Assembly (NCBI RefSeq): GCF_947507565.1
Contig: NC_089177.1
Location: 1,302,001 to 1,366,000, forward strand
Direction: 5' to 3'
Source of the DNA: Oscarella lobularis
Taxonomy: Eukaryota > Porifera > Homoscleromorpha > Homosclerophorida > Oscarellidae
DNA length: 64,000 nucleotides
The notes below the pieces were generated by a model, which did not search any database, was not told the DNA's origin, and saw only the letters and a list, made by a program, of their open reading frames with translations. A program made the translations under genes and the position numbers. Below, piece by piece: positions 35,533 to 47,100 of the stretch. How positions within the stretch are numbered: position 1 is the first letter of the stretch; each line of letters begins with the position of its first letter.

Positions 35533-38500
35533 TTAGGTTACTTCAAGAATTGAGAACAGCACATCGTAAAAGGCGTTATGGTGGTAAAGATCGTCGCCGC
35601 TATCCATGCTCACGGTAATGTCATGGAGACCGACCGATAGTCTCGGCGTTTGAAAAGGAGAATTGACATTTGCCTGAACATCTCCCATAGCACAGCCGCC
35701 ACCACCACCACCGCCGGGAGAACTTGCAGAAATTACCGTTCTGCTATCGACTTCTATAGTCATGCTTTCGAAACCAGAATCTACCGCCTCCCCTTTGCCT
35801 GACCAAGATATAATTAAAACGCTTTCAGCCAACAGAGCAAAACTCGTGGTAGCTTGTCCTCTTTGCGCGTTTGAGTTAGAATCGTTTCCGCAGTTAGAGG
35901 AATTTTCGAAATAAAATTTTAACCTGGTCCCCGCATTAAAAACCCTCCACGGCGAGAACGATACTGCACTTGGATCATTGTACTTTCTTTCAGCACCACC
36001 GTGGCCTCCCAAAATAAACCCAGAGTCCGAAAAAACCCACTGAAACGCAGCTTCGCCTAAACAGCTCGCATAATTCAAAGTCATTCGTACAGTTATGTAT
36101 ACTAACCTGTGAATGACACGACGACGTCGATTTTAAACGTAGATTTAATGTGCGCGCAATCGCAAACAGCTTTCTGTGAAGTATCGGTTTGAACATCAAG
36201 TCTTATACTAAAATGCTTCGTGCTGCCAGGTGTCTTTACAGCGCCTGCTGTATTCGATAGCAGAATATTCCCAGAAGTATCGAGATCAAACTCGGGTGAT
36301 AAATTGTCACCAGAGTACGTTTTGATACCATAGCGGAGGCGGTGAATATGACACCTATTCGACAGCCTTTGCCGTAATGCTGCGGTGATGTCCACCACCG
36401 CTGAGAAGGGAGGCGTTTCAGCTTGAACAAAAAGAGGCAATGAAATAGTCTCTGGGGGCACTTGAAAACAACTGCAAGTGCAGGTTAACAATTGCAAGTC
36501 GCACACCGGCGTAGTTGACGTCTTCTCTTGATCGCATGTTGCCGCATCTCCTTTTCCTTGAATAAGTACAGGATTGCTAAAGTAACCGTCATCTTCATCT
36601 GCAGAAAATATTTCAGCCTGTCCGTCTTTTTTGAAGTCAAAACATACGCCTTGGTTTGTTGTTTTCTTTCGGTCTGTAAAGAAAAAGTCTTTTCCTGTTA
36701 GAACAATGTCAATTCCTATAGGCCGCTGTTGATTATCTTTATCATCAAATGCCAGCACAGTAACGCAGTGCTTATCGTACCACGGCCTATCGCAATTCCA
36801 CCAGCTAAAATGAGACGCATTGTATACCCATACGAGAGCCCCGTCGATTTCTTTTACAATACCAAAACCCTCTTGAAGCCAAAGACCTTGTGACTCATTG
36901 AAGTACCACGCTTCGATCTTGTCACCAGCGGAAGCTTGGACGTTTGTACTCAATGAAAGTTGCAATTCGACCGGTTTCTTAAGCGAAATTTCGTTTCCAG
37001 ACACTGCATCTGTTAGGGTAATTTCTGCAAGAGCAAGACTGTTTAGATTCGCTTGATTTTCTGTCTCGTTTTCAGGAAGGGCTACGAGATCTGGAACACC
37101 CACCAAACTGTCAGTTGGATCGACTCCGGTGAATGAAATTAGTACTGTGGCGTTTTCTGACGCTTCTAAAGAATCCGGAAAAAATATGGCCTTATACGAA
37201 AGTGAACTGTTTCCGCTGGATGCAGCGCTGGCCTTGGAACTCACAGCAAAGCTCTCAGCTTGCACACTGTACGTAAAGGAAATCGGATCAGCACGCTTTC
37301 TCAGAAATAGCGTGACGTGATTTTCTACAAAAAACCGGTTAGGCAAATAAAAATTTTTTTCTTTTAATTAATTATCGACGTAGAGCGTTACCTACGTCCG
37401 GCACAGGCTTAGCAACGAGAGAATTTGAAGCGTAGCCTTCAAGACCAACAATGACAGTGACAGTTCGAGAACGAGGAACGTCAAACTGAACTGATGAGTT
37501 GTCATTAGCAGATGCATTTTTGTTCAACAGAACGGTTCCGTTGGCTTCGTCTAAAAAGACGACTTTTGCTGAAAATCCCGCTAAAGCCTCGAGAGAATCG
37601 GCGTCAGCAGCATGAACAGTAACAATGTCGCTGCTTTCTGAGAAAGAAAAAAGCTAATGAATACACTAAAGTCGTAGAAGTTTAGGAGGCAGAAATGTTA
37701 CTGTTAGTAACGCAAGTTATGCCGTCGCCATCTAAGCCGTCGGGACAATGATCACATGTAAACGTTCCGTTTTCCATGTCGGTGCAAGATACTCCAGGAA
37801 AGCATGGCGACAAGTCACAACCAGAGCCTATTACTGTAAAACAGATGAAACTACAATTTCTGGTGAATTACTAAAATTACGCACAATTTTCGCAAAATTG
37901 TCCGCTAAATAATTTAGAGCAGTGACAGCAAATACCGTTGCTTGAATTGCATGTGAAATTGTTAAAACTGCATCTTCCGTTATTTTGGCAAGGAGATGGG
38001 TTGCAAGGATCTGCATTTTATTCAACTACATAAAATCATATATTTTCCATAAATACCTTCAATTCTTCGTATCGCAACCGAGACAACGGTGTCTGTAGTG
38101 TTAGCAGCATCAGATTCTGAGCGATTATTACCAAATCGCAAACAGGTCGTTGAGAAATAATCTAGATTTCCGGCTGCCCACAGAGCAACCGTGTTCACCA
38201 AGCACTGGCATTCATCGCACAATTCACTATAAAGAAGCCTTATCTTTCTTTCAATAATACACATATAAAAACTGGCTACTGTACATATTTGCGAAGCTGT
38301 TAACGTTAGACTCAGTAACGTCGTGTAGGCGCAGAGGTTGATTCCCAGATTGGTGGCAACTATCAAAGTAATACCGCACGGTAGTCACGAAGTGACTTGG
38401 GTGCAATAAGTGAAAGCTTACTAGACAGCCGCATTTTGAATTCCAGAATCAAAGACGTTTCTAAAACATTCGCAGCATTAATAGCATGCTTTGAAAAGCT

Positions 38501-39010
38501 TAACTATAATACCCTGAAGAGAAATCTTGAAGGCTGCAGTCATCGCCAGTTTTCGAGCTAAGCAATGAAAATCAAGGCCAGTTATATCAAAGAGAGACGT
38601 TCATGACCAATAAATTACTTTCTGCTGTGACCTTGAACCGCAGCTACAGCGCTGAAAGACGAAGGACACCCAAGAACGTTCCTGCAAGCAGCAATGCCAA
38701 GTAAAGTCAAGGTAAATAAAAACGCGGACTTCCGCATACCATTTGGCAGCTTCCGGATCTAGTTCCTGTTCGCGCCAGTTCATTCTGTCGAGACACAGTG
38801 CGGACGCTCCAGCTTGGGGCAATCTAGAAGGCACAGTCTAGTCTGCGAGAGATACTCGTGGTGCCGTCGCACTTACACTTTTTTCCCTGATGTAATTCCG
38901 TTGAACGAGCACACAACCAAGACATCTTCGCAAGAGCAATCTGCACTGCCTTTTGCCCAGTACGATAAAGTGCAAAAGATTGTAACGAGTTGAGAAAGCA
39001 CCAGACGCAT
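35533..39010 (-). CDS. Gene 1A: secreted EGF and FAM171-like protein
   Basis: The ATG at 39010 starts a signal peptide (MRLVLSQLVTIFCTLSYWAKGSA), then a Cys-rich start (CSCEDVLVVCSF). Short exons follow at about 38812-38730, 38670-38625, 38465-38420 and 38395-38285, then a C-x2-C-x-C exon (38225-38045). An EGF (CNPSPCQNNGRC, then CCHCSKLFSGQFC, 38016-37875) and a second EGF ([12 protein letters not shown], 37825-37705) follow. A regulatory-like beta domain with LEGYASN (37640-37390) leads into the exon 37326-36108, with [34 protein letters not shown]. This resembles the FAM171 ectodomain. The last exon (36084-35533) is an unrecognised beta-rich domain with a seven-Gly run and ends at a stop. 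The paralog 1B stops at almost the same place, supporting a real C-terminus. No membrane helix was seen, so it is probably secreted. Confidence 0.75.
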
Positions 39011-39969
39011 CTGAAGACGTCCACCCTCACACACAAACTGAAAGAAAAGAACTACTGTGAGCCTTATCCTTATATACACACAAGCTCAACGCCACAGCTA
39101 TGCAGAGAAGCAATAGTGAAAATAGAGTCGCTAACTTCTAACAGGTCTCCTACTAATGTTGGCCACCTTGAAGATGTTAGTGTTGTCTGATTCTCACAGG
39201 TGTCTGATTCACTGGCCGCCGCCCTGGCCACGTACCTAGAAGAGGCGGCCAATAGGGAGGAGCCTCAGAGGGAGGAAATAAGAAAGGAAGGAGCACAGAT
39301 CGAACCTCAGAGTGATCAAAACTGAGAAGAGCTACGACACCGGGCCCACATGCATAGCTAAACGCTATGTAGAGATGAAGTGCAATGCACATTGAAAATA
39401 GAGCTGCTAATTTCTAAGAATATATTGCAGGCTTCCTATTAGTAGACTACTGTTAGCTAGATCACGAACATCGACAATCCGTGGTTAGATTGCATCAAAT
39501 GTCATTCTTCTGGGCAGACGACTTTCTTTATATAAATAGAAGAGCTAAGATCCCGTCTGTTGCTCGCTGTCAGGGCGCTGAGGACGGGATCGCGACACTA
39601 ATCGCGACTGCTGACTGCTGTGAAGGTGGATAAGATAACGCGCGTTAAAACTGGAAAGAGCTCTCCAGACTCTTCTTCTGCAGGCTTACCAAGGGATTTG
39701 AGCATCGTCTTTCAAGGTAGAAAGAAGTATTGTCTCTAGTTTACTAAGCATCTAGATATTAGGCGCTACAATCACGCGTTCGGTTCACCTACGGTACCCG
39801 TTCTTTACTAGCCTAAAAAATGCAAGTTAACACAATTCCAGAACTTAGCAGGCGCGCATTAATTCTAATTAGATGCGCAGACAGACTGAAACGGTAAAAA
39901 CCTTACGTTACTAGACTTAGTTAGGGGCTTAGGGCACGGATACCGGTAAGTACACTCTATTATCCGTGG
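39011..39969. other. Spacer upstream of gene 1A
   Basis: No gene is supported. Two imperfect copies of a sequence of about 80 bp occur at 39096-39172 and 39353-39452 (sharing GTGAAAATAGAG-CGCTAA-TTCTAA and a TCCTA-TA-T end). The stretch next to 39010 should contain the gene 1A promoter. Confidence 0.5.
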
Positions 39970-42890
39970 TTAGGGCACACAGTTAGACTTGTGTTTTTTT
40001 CCAACTGGCTTTCTGGCATTCTTTACTGCAAAACGCCTGGTTTTGCATCGACCACAGGCTTTAAGATTTTCTGTAGTTGAGCACGAGAAACATTTCTTTG
40101 TACCTGCAGAACTTGGCGATGGGATACCGCTTTCTTGTAGTTTGTCTGAGTTTGTGTTCCTTAGGGTAAAGAGGGATAAAGAAACTTCTTTTGAGGAAAA
40201 CTCTTTGCACCTTTTTAGGAGCAGTATTGACTATTCTCTCAGCATTTTTTCTTCAGCTGTTGTCTGAGAAAATCGACTTCCTCGTTTATGCCTCTGATGT
40301 TATTGCATAACACGTCTGTGCTGCTCGTGAGGTACGATAGAAAATGGTCTACGTCTGGCGTAGCATCCCCATCACTCCATAGGTACCAAAATTCAATTAT
40401 TGGTATTCCTCTTGGGCTAGCGAGAAGACGGGACGAGTGACCAATAATGCCTTTATCCAGAGAGCTGATAAGGTGAAAGGGTTTGTATCCATCTCTTCGT
40501 ATTTTGAAAATGTCTCTATTTGCCAGAGTTTTGTCTGTAAAAGCGGAAAACATCTCCGCGATGGTGAGCCTGACGTCGTAGCAGCAACTGTGTCCCATGG
40601 CGTAGCTGCCGGCCTGTTGCTGAGATAACTCCATGATTGTAAACATGGCCTGATTTGCACTGAATGGTTTGCTTGGCTACTTGCGTAAGGTGTCCAAATT
40701 AAGCAATTGTTGGTTTGCTTGTCTTCAGGGCGTTCTTCGGCTTAGTAACTGTCAGGCGAATTGTCCTGTCACTTATTTCTGACTTGTAAATAATATCATG
40801 CTGCTCGTGACAGTGATATGGTAGAGTGATTCGCAGTGAAGTGTTATTGAGAGTAAGCGTCAACTCACAAAGGTCCTCCGGGTTTCAGGCGTACTTTCAC
40901 TTTATCTAATATTGCTAGCGTTGTTGATACGAAAATCAAAAAGTGTGATTTTGTTTCGTGAACCTGCGTTTGCTAGATCGTCCTTTTGCAGGTTTGAAGC
41001 TCGTTTTTGGTAGGTTCTCGTTCGTTGTCAAAATATTGAGAATAATGCTCTTCTTTTCTTTTAGCTGCCGTATTTTGAATTTGGACACGTCGACGGGTTC
41101 AAAGGCTAGCCAACCAGTAATCAAATCAATAACTATGATGCTGCAGGCAGTCTTTGGGTAGACCAATTCATTGGGAAGTCGAACTTCTTATTCCACAACG
41201 GGAAACAGAGAAATGGTGTAACTGTCAATAAACTGCACTCTTTGCCAGTTTTTAGTGATCCATGTTTTAGCGTTGAAATCGGGGGCAAACATGGCTCGCT
41301 GTTCGCTTTCTACGAGGCCGTGAATAAGGACGCCACCTGTCACTGGACAGGGTAGTGACTGTTGTCTTTGCTGAAGAGGGGTGAAGAAGAGGGACGACTT
41401 CTGTTGTGCACCTTTAGCAAAGATCGGATGTAGTGGTTCGTTTGGTTGCATTTCAACAGGATACATTTGATTGGCAATGTTTTGGACGTCGAAACTCATC
41501 ACTTGCAATCGCGAATTTGATGTCACTTTTTTTGTATAGATAATTGAGAAGATTCTGCGGGTTTTTCATCTGCCTAGTAGCACATAGCAATATTGTCATC
41601 ATGGCTGGTATTGTACACAAGCCAGAATGAGGATAAAATCCTTCATCAAAGTGGAAATTGGGAAATGCTTGAACGTACGCTGTGCACAGCGTTTCTAACA
41701 TATTATCAATTATTTGTCTGAACACGCAGGAAGAGCTGTCCAGCAGTAAGTCCACTTTGCACGGGTATGTCGTCCCGCAATTGGCAGGCGTCCACTTAAA
41801 CTTAATTCCCGTTAGGTAAACCTTTTTTTGTGGAGTCTTCCCAGTTCTGTTTTGAAGTCAAGGCAGCTTTCAAAAAAGTAGCGTGCACTTAATTAAGTTG
41901 AAGTACTGTAGGAAGAATTGAATACGGAATCCACAGTGAATTATCTAGAATATCACTGACGCTGTCGTACACTTGTGGACTCTTGACAGTCTCTGTCCAG
42001 ATCGTGCTATTACGTTTCTGCCTGTTGATACGAAGAGCCGCCAGGACGAGTAGCGCTGCCATGCCTGTGTGACGTGTCTATGGCATGGAATCGAACATTG
42101 CTTTCAAGCCGAGTTGCCAAGAAGGCATTGCAGACAGTCGCCAATAGTAAATTGAGACGCGATGATGTAATACCTCTGTAGCAAACCTCACTAAAAGTCT
42201 CTTTACAGTTTTGTGAAGAGCTCCGCTAACGAATGGGTTTCCGCTGGATGATAGTCGTCCGCTTCGGAAGTCGTCCGCTTCGGACGCATTGTGATAGGTA
42301 ATGAACGGATTGGACGTCATTTGAGGCAGCTGTTTCGATTGGGGATCACGCATGGTTGTATTTAGGCAGCGTCGGTTGCCGGGGCGAAGCATTGTTCCGT
42401 TTCGAAGATCTTCCTTCAGTCGTGGATTTGGAGTTAGTTCCATTGCATGACGCCCTCAGTGACGTACGTAAATTCCAGGTCTCCGATTCGTCCACAACCG
42501 TATGCCACGGTACCATCTTCGTCTTTCTGAATTCTTCTACTGAGGAAAGAGATTCGGTCGTGGAGAGCCATACAGCCCAGGCTTTTTATTTCCCAAAGGT
42601 GATGCTGCTTCGGAACGGTGAAACACCCCTTCCCCGATCCGGTAAACTTCGCCAAATGCTGAGTCAGCATGACGTCAAGGATTTTCCGTTTGTCCTTCGT
42701 TTAGAGCGAGATCCGCCCATAAGCTGAGAAACAGGTCGACGTGCTCGTTAAGTTCTTTGTCACTCTTACAAAGAGGTGTTTGAGCGGTCAATTGAAGCAT
42801 GAGAATGTTCTTTGCGATGATGGCCGGATTTATGTCGTTGACGTAAACCTGAAGCTTTTCGCTCGTCTCCTAGCTCGCGTCGTTTGTAGG
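39970..42890 (-). pseudogene. Broken MYND zinc-finger / DUF4470-like gene, 5' truncated
   Basis: The minus strand carries a coding-like sequence that changes frame repeatedly. At its 5' edge (about 42855-42700) the segment LQVYVNDINPAIIAKNILML and a later LFLSLWADLALN fit the DUF4470 domain that usually accompanies MYND fingers. Further open pieces lie at 42670-42434, 42443-42078, 41755-41453, 41526-41188, about 40935-40690 and 40646-40239. The 3' end (40100-39986) is a MYND finger. Frame shifts fall mainly at homopolymers (A7 at about 41530, A6 at about 40250, T4 at about 40033, A7 at about 39993), with extra stops near 42690 and 40875. The 5' end stops at the duplication junction. I read it as a pseudogene. 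Consensus sequencing errors at homopolymers are an alternative for some, but not all, of the breaks. Confidence 0.72.
39986..40100 (-). other. MYND zinc finger remnant
   Basis: Read across two single-base shifts, the segment shows C-x2-C, C-x2-C, RFCSKECQKASWKKH and a final Cys before a TAA at 39970. This gives all eight metal ligands of a MYND finger in the right spacing, including the conserved CQ-x3-W. MYND fingers mediate protein-protein contacts. Confidence 0.8.
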
Positions 42891-42898
42891 TGGTGAAC

Positions 42899-43565
42899 AA
42901 TTGCATTTTAGCAACGTTGGAGCGTGCAATGCCAGCTTCTTTAAGGCACAAAAATTCAGGTACACCGTCGGGTGACATCGCTTTGTGGAGACTGAATGCA
43001 TGGGCAGTGGTCAGGATTCACGCTGCAAGGTCCACTGTAGCGCATTCTGACAAACTTACCTGTCTTGCAAACATGTTTAAGCACAAGGCAAGGATTGGGA
43101 TAGGTGCAGCCGTCAGTTCCGCACACAGGTCTGTCTTCATCCGCGTTGCACTCCACAGCTAGTTTACAGCGGCAAGAGTACTCAAATCTTCCTCTGATGC
43201 GTGCCCACGTACAAGTGTAAACGCTTCCTGATGTAAGAACGAACACGCTAAATAAAGGTTTCACAACGCAGAACTTTTCCTACTTTCAAAGGCACAGAAC
43301 GGTTGTCCCCATTCGTTCAAGAGACAGAATTGAGAACCAAATTCGCAGTGGAAGCTATCATAGGGAGAATCAAGTAAAAGCGTCGTCACCTCTGCAGAAA
43401 TCGCTACAGCACTTACGCGTGTCACAACCCTCCGGTTCGTGAACGCTCAACGGCTAAATTGCAAATGACGCAATTTGAATTAGCTTGAGAGTACTTCTCT
43501 GCCATTACCTTGAGTGCTTTCACACCAAGAAACAGTAGGCAAGCAAACGCAAAGAAGAGCCTCAT
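42899..43565 (-). pseudogene. Decayed 5' fragment of the Kazal-Ig-pentapeptide gene (copy B)
   Basis: The ATG at 43565 and signal peptide exon (MRLFFAFACLLFLGVKALK) are intact, as is the Kazal core (about 43190-43050). Three defects are visible against copy A. A 5-bp deletion near 43366 removes the AG acceptor of exon 3. A Cys codon in that exon is now Tyr (CCTGTGA to CCTATGA). A one-base deletion near 42986 shifts the frame after the Kazal domain. Homology ends at about 42899, so the Ig-like and pentapeptide parts are missing. Confidence 0.85.
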
Positions 43566-44169
43566 GCTTAGTTTGCCTACTGTAGAGATAGCGTTTGTAC
43601 GGCAGTACCGCACCTTCTGGAAAGCCTAGTGCTCACGTGAAAAGAACTGGGATCACGTGTTTAAATTTGGGTACCAAATAGTTTAGATTTGTGACATGTC
43701 ATGCCCTGGCCTGGCTGCTATAACCGATTTGATTTGCCTTCTGAACATGCGCTTTGGAAAAAAAACCGGCTTGACAAAGACAAAACTTCCTACTAGCGTT
43801 CGTTGCTTCGATGACAGCGTGTTCGCGCCGCTGGACTCAGCAAATGCTTGATAATTTGAAAAAAGAGCGATCCAAATGAAGCAGAACTTCGCCGGGAAAG
43901 ATTTCAATGCCTCGTTGAGTAGTAAAGAGATTCGGAGAGGGCTCCAGGCTGCCCAAAAGAAGAGCAGGTTTAGCGAAAGACTGCGAGCATGCGCGTGCAT
44001 TTTTTTGTAAGAGCGTGGGCGGGGTCTTCAGCACATGCAGAAACGAACGGACAACATACAGCCCTAAAAACAAAGAAGTGTTTGAGACATACAAACAAAA
44101 AAGCAGACAAGATTTCTAGAACACCAACGATACAGTACAAATAGCAGTAGTTTCTGCAAAGCTAATTAG
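43566..44169. other. Spacer between Kazal fragment and gene 2B
   Basis: This is related to 18395-19255 but shorter and scattered with indels. There is no coding feature. Conserved stretches such as ATGAAGCAGAAC-TCGCCGGG at about 43880 reflect the duplication only. Confidence 0.55.
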
Positions 44170-47100
44170 CTAAACTCTATCCGGTGCTGAACCCCCCTCT
44201 TTCAACTTCGTGATTGGTTCAACAGTGTACTCTCCTGTGACAGGACACGAATTGCCACCAGAAGAGCAAACGTTAGCAACGCAATCTATTTCAGGAACAC
44301 ACAGCCCTATATGTGTTTCGTTAGAACGCGTACTTCATTGTACAAGCAGAGCACATTACCGTTCCTTAGCTGACCATAAAAGCTAAAGCCAGCTTCGAGA
44401 AGCGGAACCATCGAATTTTTGCGTGCGCCGGCAGGAAATACAATAGTCAGCGTGTCGTTAGACTGCCACAAACCAAAGTGGGGCAACTCATTCACGATCG
44501 ACGGAGTAAAATGAAGAATTTTGGCCAATTCCTTTTCTCGAGCCACCGGTGGTAAGTTGGTCTTATCTGAAAATCGAATGCAAATATAAGATCCATGCTG
44601 GCCAAGACGCCCATTTCCGGTATGAACATCTGCAACTTCCAACTGCTTAGAAATCATCTATTACGGTAATGCCAATGATCAGTAACAAAACGCGATCTTT
44701 TATCGTGTTGTTTGTACCTTGTACTCGGAATATTTTTCTGCCGATCGCCGTGTTCTCAGCTTGGTTGTAACGCACTGATTTCCCTCCGGCTTCACAACTA
44801 TTTCAGGTGCGTGATCGTTAGTTGATCTTAGATTGATTTTCACTCTCAGTTCTGTTGTCGCAGAAGGCGTTCCCGTGTCATAAAATCGAATCACAACCTA
44901 TTTACGCCTCAAACTCAGAACAGAATACTCTGCACTCGGTGAGCAAATTACATAGCGCTTGATGGGATAGTTTGAGTTGGGAAGAAAGAGAGTGGGTTCG
45001 TCTTCTTGGCTAAAATAAAGAACTTTCATTGCCATTTCCGTAAGAACCTAAAAAATGACCGCATAATGTTTCACTACATAGTCTCCGACGGAGCTTTACA
45101 GCAATTGATGCATTTCCTTCGAATATTAGCTTCTTCGATACTTCAGTGTTTTCAAATGTCATCTACACAATTGTTTAGCCGAGATATCATTTTTTCCTTT
45201 TACACTTACTTTGAGATTGGCTGGAACGTTTTGAACAATAAATATAAATTCGCCTTCATCAACGTAACCGGAAGGAATAGTTCTGCACAACGAAAGTTAC
45301 AATTAGCATTTACAGTAATGCCATTTCTACTCTAGGTCACAAATATTACATCAGTTCAAATGATACTTTTCTCAGCCTATGATTTTCATTATCCGAGACC
45401 GAAAGCCGATGAGGGTCCGGAATAACGTATGCTCCACGAAGCTGTCCTTCACGAAACGTTATCGATAAACTGCTTGCGTCCAAGTTGACGTCAATTCCGT
45501 CGTTCACATTTTTAACAACTATAATTATCATTGCTGTTTCAGATGTCTCTCCTCCACTGTCGGTAACGTTGCAGCAAAATCGACGATCTCCAGCAGTGAC
45601 CTCCTCCTTATTGTTCAAGTACTCGACAGAACGTATTATGTTCAAATAGTAATCGGTTTCGGCCAGTCCGTTTGCAAGCACGACAAACGTTTCTGCATTT
45701 CTCTGAGATATTTCGTACGAGACATTGTCTTCTTGGGCAAGACCAGAGTCTATGCGTAAACCCTCAAAACTGCCGTCCAATGCGCCATCCATATGGCATT
45801 GAAGTCTACTCATTTTTGTGCTGTCAACATCAATCAATGTTGTCGTGTTGGGAGCAATAAATTTGGGATGACTATCCTCGGCAAAAACAATTTGATTAGA
45901 GCCTGAGAAATTTTCTGGAAAGAAACGCAGAGTTGGAGCGTCGTTGATCGGTATAACGTCAACCTAAAGTGACGTGACAATGTTAACTACCCATGTGCAC
46001 AGTATTAGGATGACTTACGGTTGAGGTGAGACTGTTCGACCACATTTCACCGTCGAACACTTTGACAGTGAACACTCTGTCGAATGAGTTTATAGAAACT
46101 TTAGCAAAACTTTCTAAAATCGAACCTGCTCGCTGACGATAAATTGAATGGCTTTGTCTCAGGGTTATAGAATTGAATACCATCCAGGTACGATTCATAG
46201 AATGATGCACTAGCGTTGCCTGTAACATTCTGAAGAAGTAATAAAACTAATTAATTTAAAGTATTCTTCTTTGAAAGAAACTTACGATCATAAGTGCGTT
46301 CTGTGTTTGCTCAAGGTCAACGTCAACCTGACCAACGTTAGAAATTGGCAAAATTATTTCTCCGGATAAGTCAACGTTTTGATCATCAGAAACAATAATT
46401 TGTATTAAAGCCCTGAAATAAACAATCATCTATAGCTATATGCGATTTATCTGACTTATCTAGCTTACATAGTAAGGAAATCGCTGTCCGGATCCAAGAT
46501 GCGACCGCCCTCGAAAACTTTGACCGGTGGTTCATATTGACGGTATTGGATGATAGAAGTGTTCGTCTCATGCGGAAACATTAGCGATGGACGATCATTG
46601 ATGTTCACAAGATCGACCCTGTTTGACATGAAAGGAGAATACTCTTAGAGTGCATCTAATGAATACTTGACTGAAGTTGACGCTTCGTGAATTCCATCTG
46701 AAACGGTACAGCTGATTCTGCGGTATAGAGAAGGGAAAATTTCTCCCCCGTGAAAATAGTAGAGCGAATTTAGGCAATCTGCATAATCTTCTGGAGCTGC
46801 TTTTCCTCTTATCCACAAATCACCAGTGTCATTCTTGCGCTACATATCAAAAAGTACTTAGTTATTATTAGAGCGAAGTGATGCATACCGAGATGTTCAA
46901 TGCTCTGCAGTTATTGGCAAAAATATACTCCTTATTTGCATCAAAACTGCTGCTTGGAGCAGATACTATCACGCAGTGGGCAAACTCAAGTTTGTGGCTA
47001 CAAACAAAGATTATTAGTAGAGTTTACATGCATGTAACGTACGTAGAGTAGGTAGCGGAAGGTAAGGACTAAGAAGACTCTTTCATATAAAAACGAAAAA

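Larger units (their letters stand above)
17722..39010. repeat. Tandem segmental duplication, copy A
   Basis: Gene 1A, gene 2A and the 5' exons of the Kazal gene are repeated in the same order and strand at 42899-64000, with an offset near 24.9-25.2 kb. Homology at the low-coordinate side starts at about 17722, inside the Kazal gene. Copy A alone contains the hairpin element at 34566-35308 and a different gene 1/gene 2 spacer. Confidence 0.9.

Noticed and set aside
35533..39010. Gene 1 and gene 2 as one continuous gene
   Set aside because: Both gene 1 copies stop within a few codons of the same point, and gene 2A has its own signal-peptide exon joined in phase to its second exon.
39970..42890. 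Idea that this block is an endogenous large-virus gene
   Set aside because: The long unfamiliar open pieces first suggested a viral structural gene, but the 3' end is a clear MYND zinc finger and the 5' end a DUF4470-like segment, which makes it a cellular gene family.
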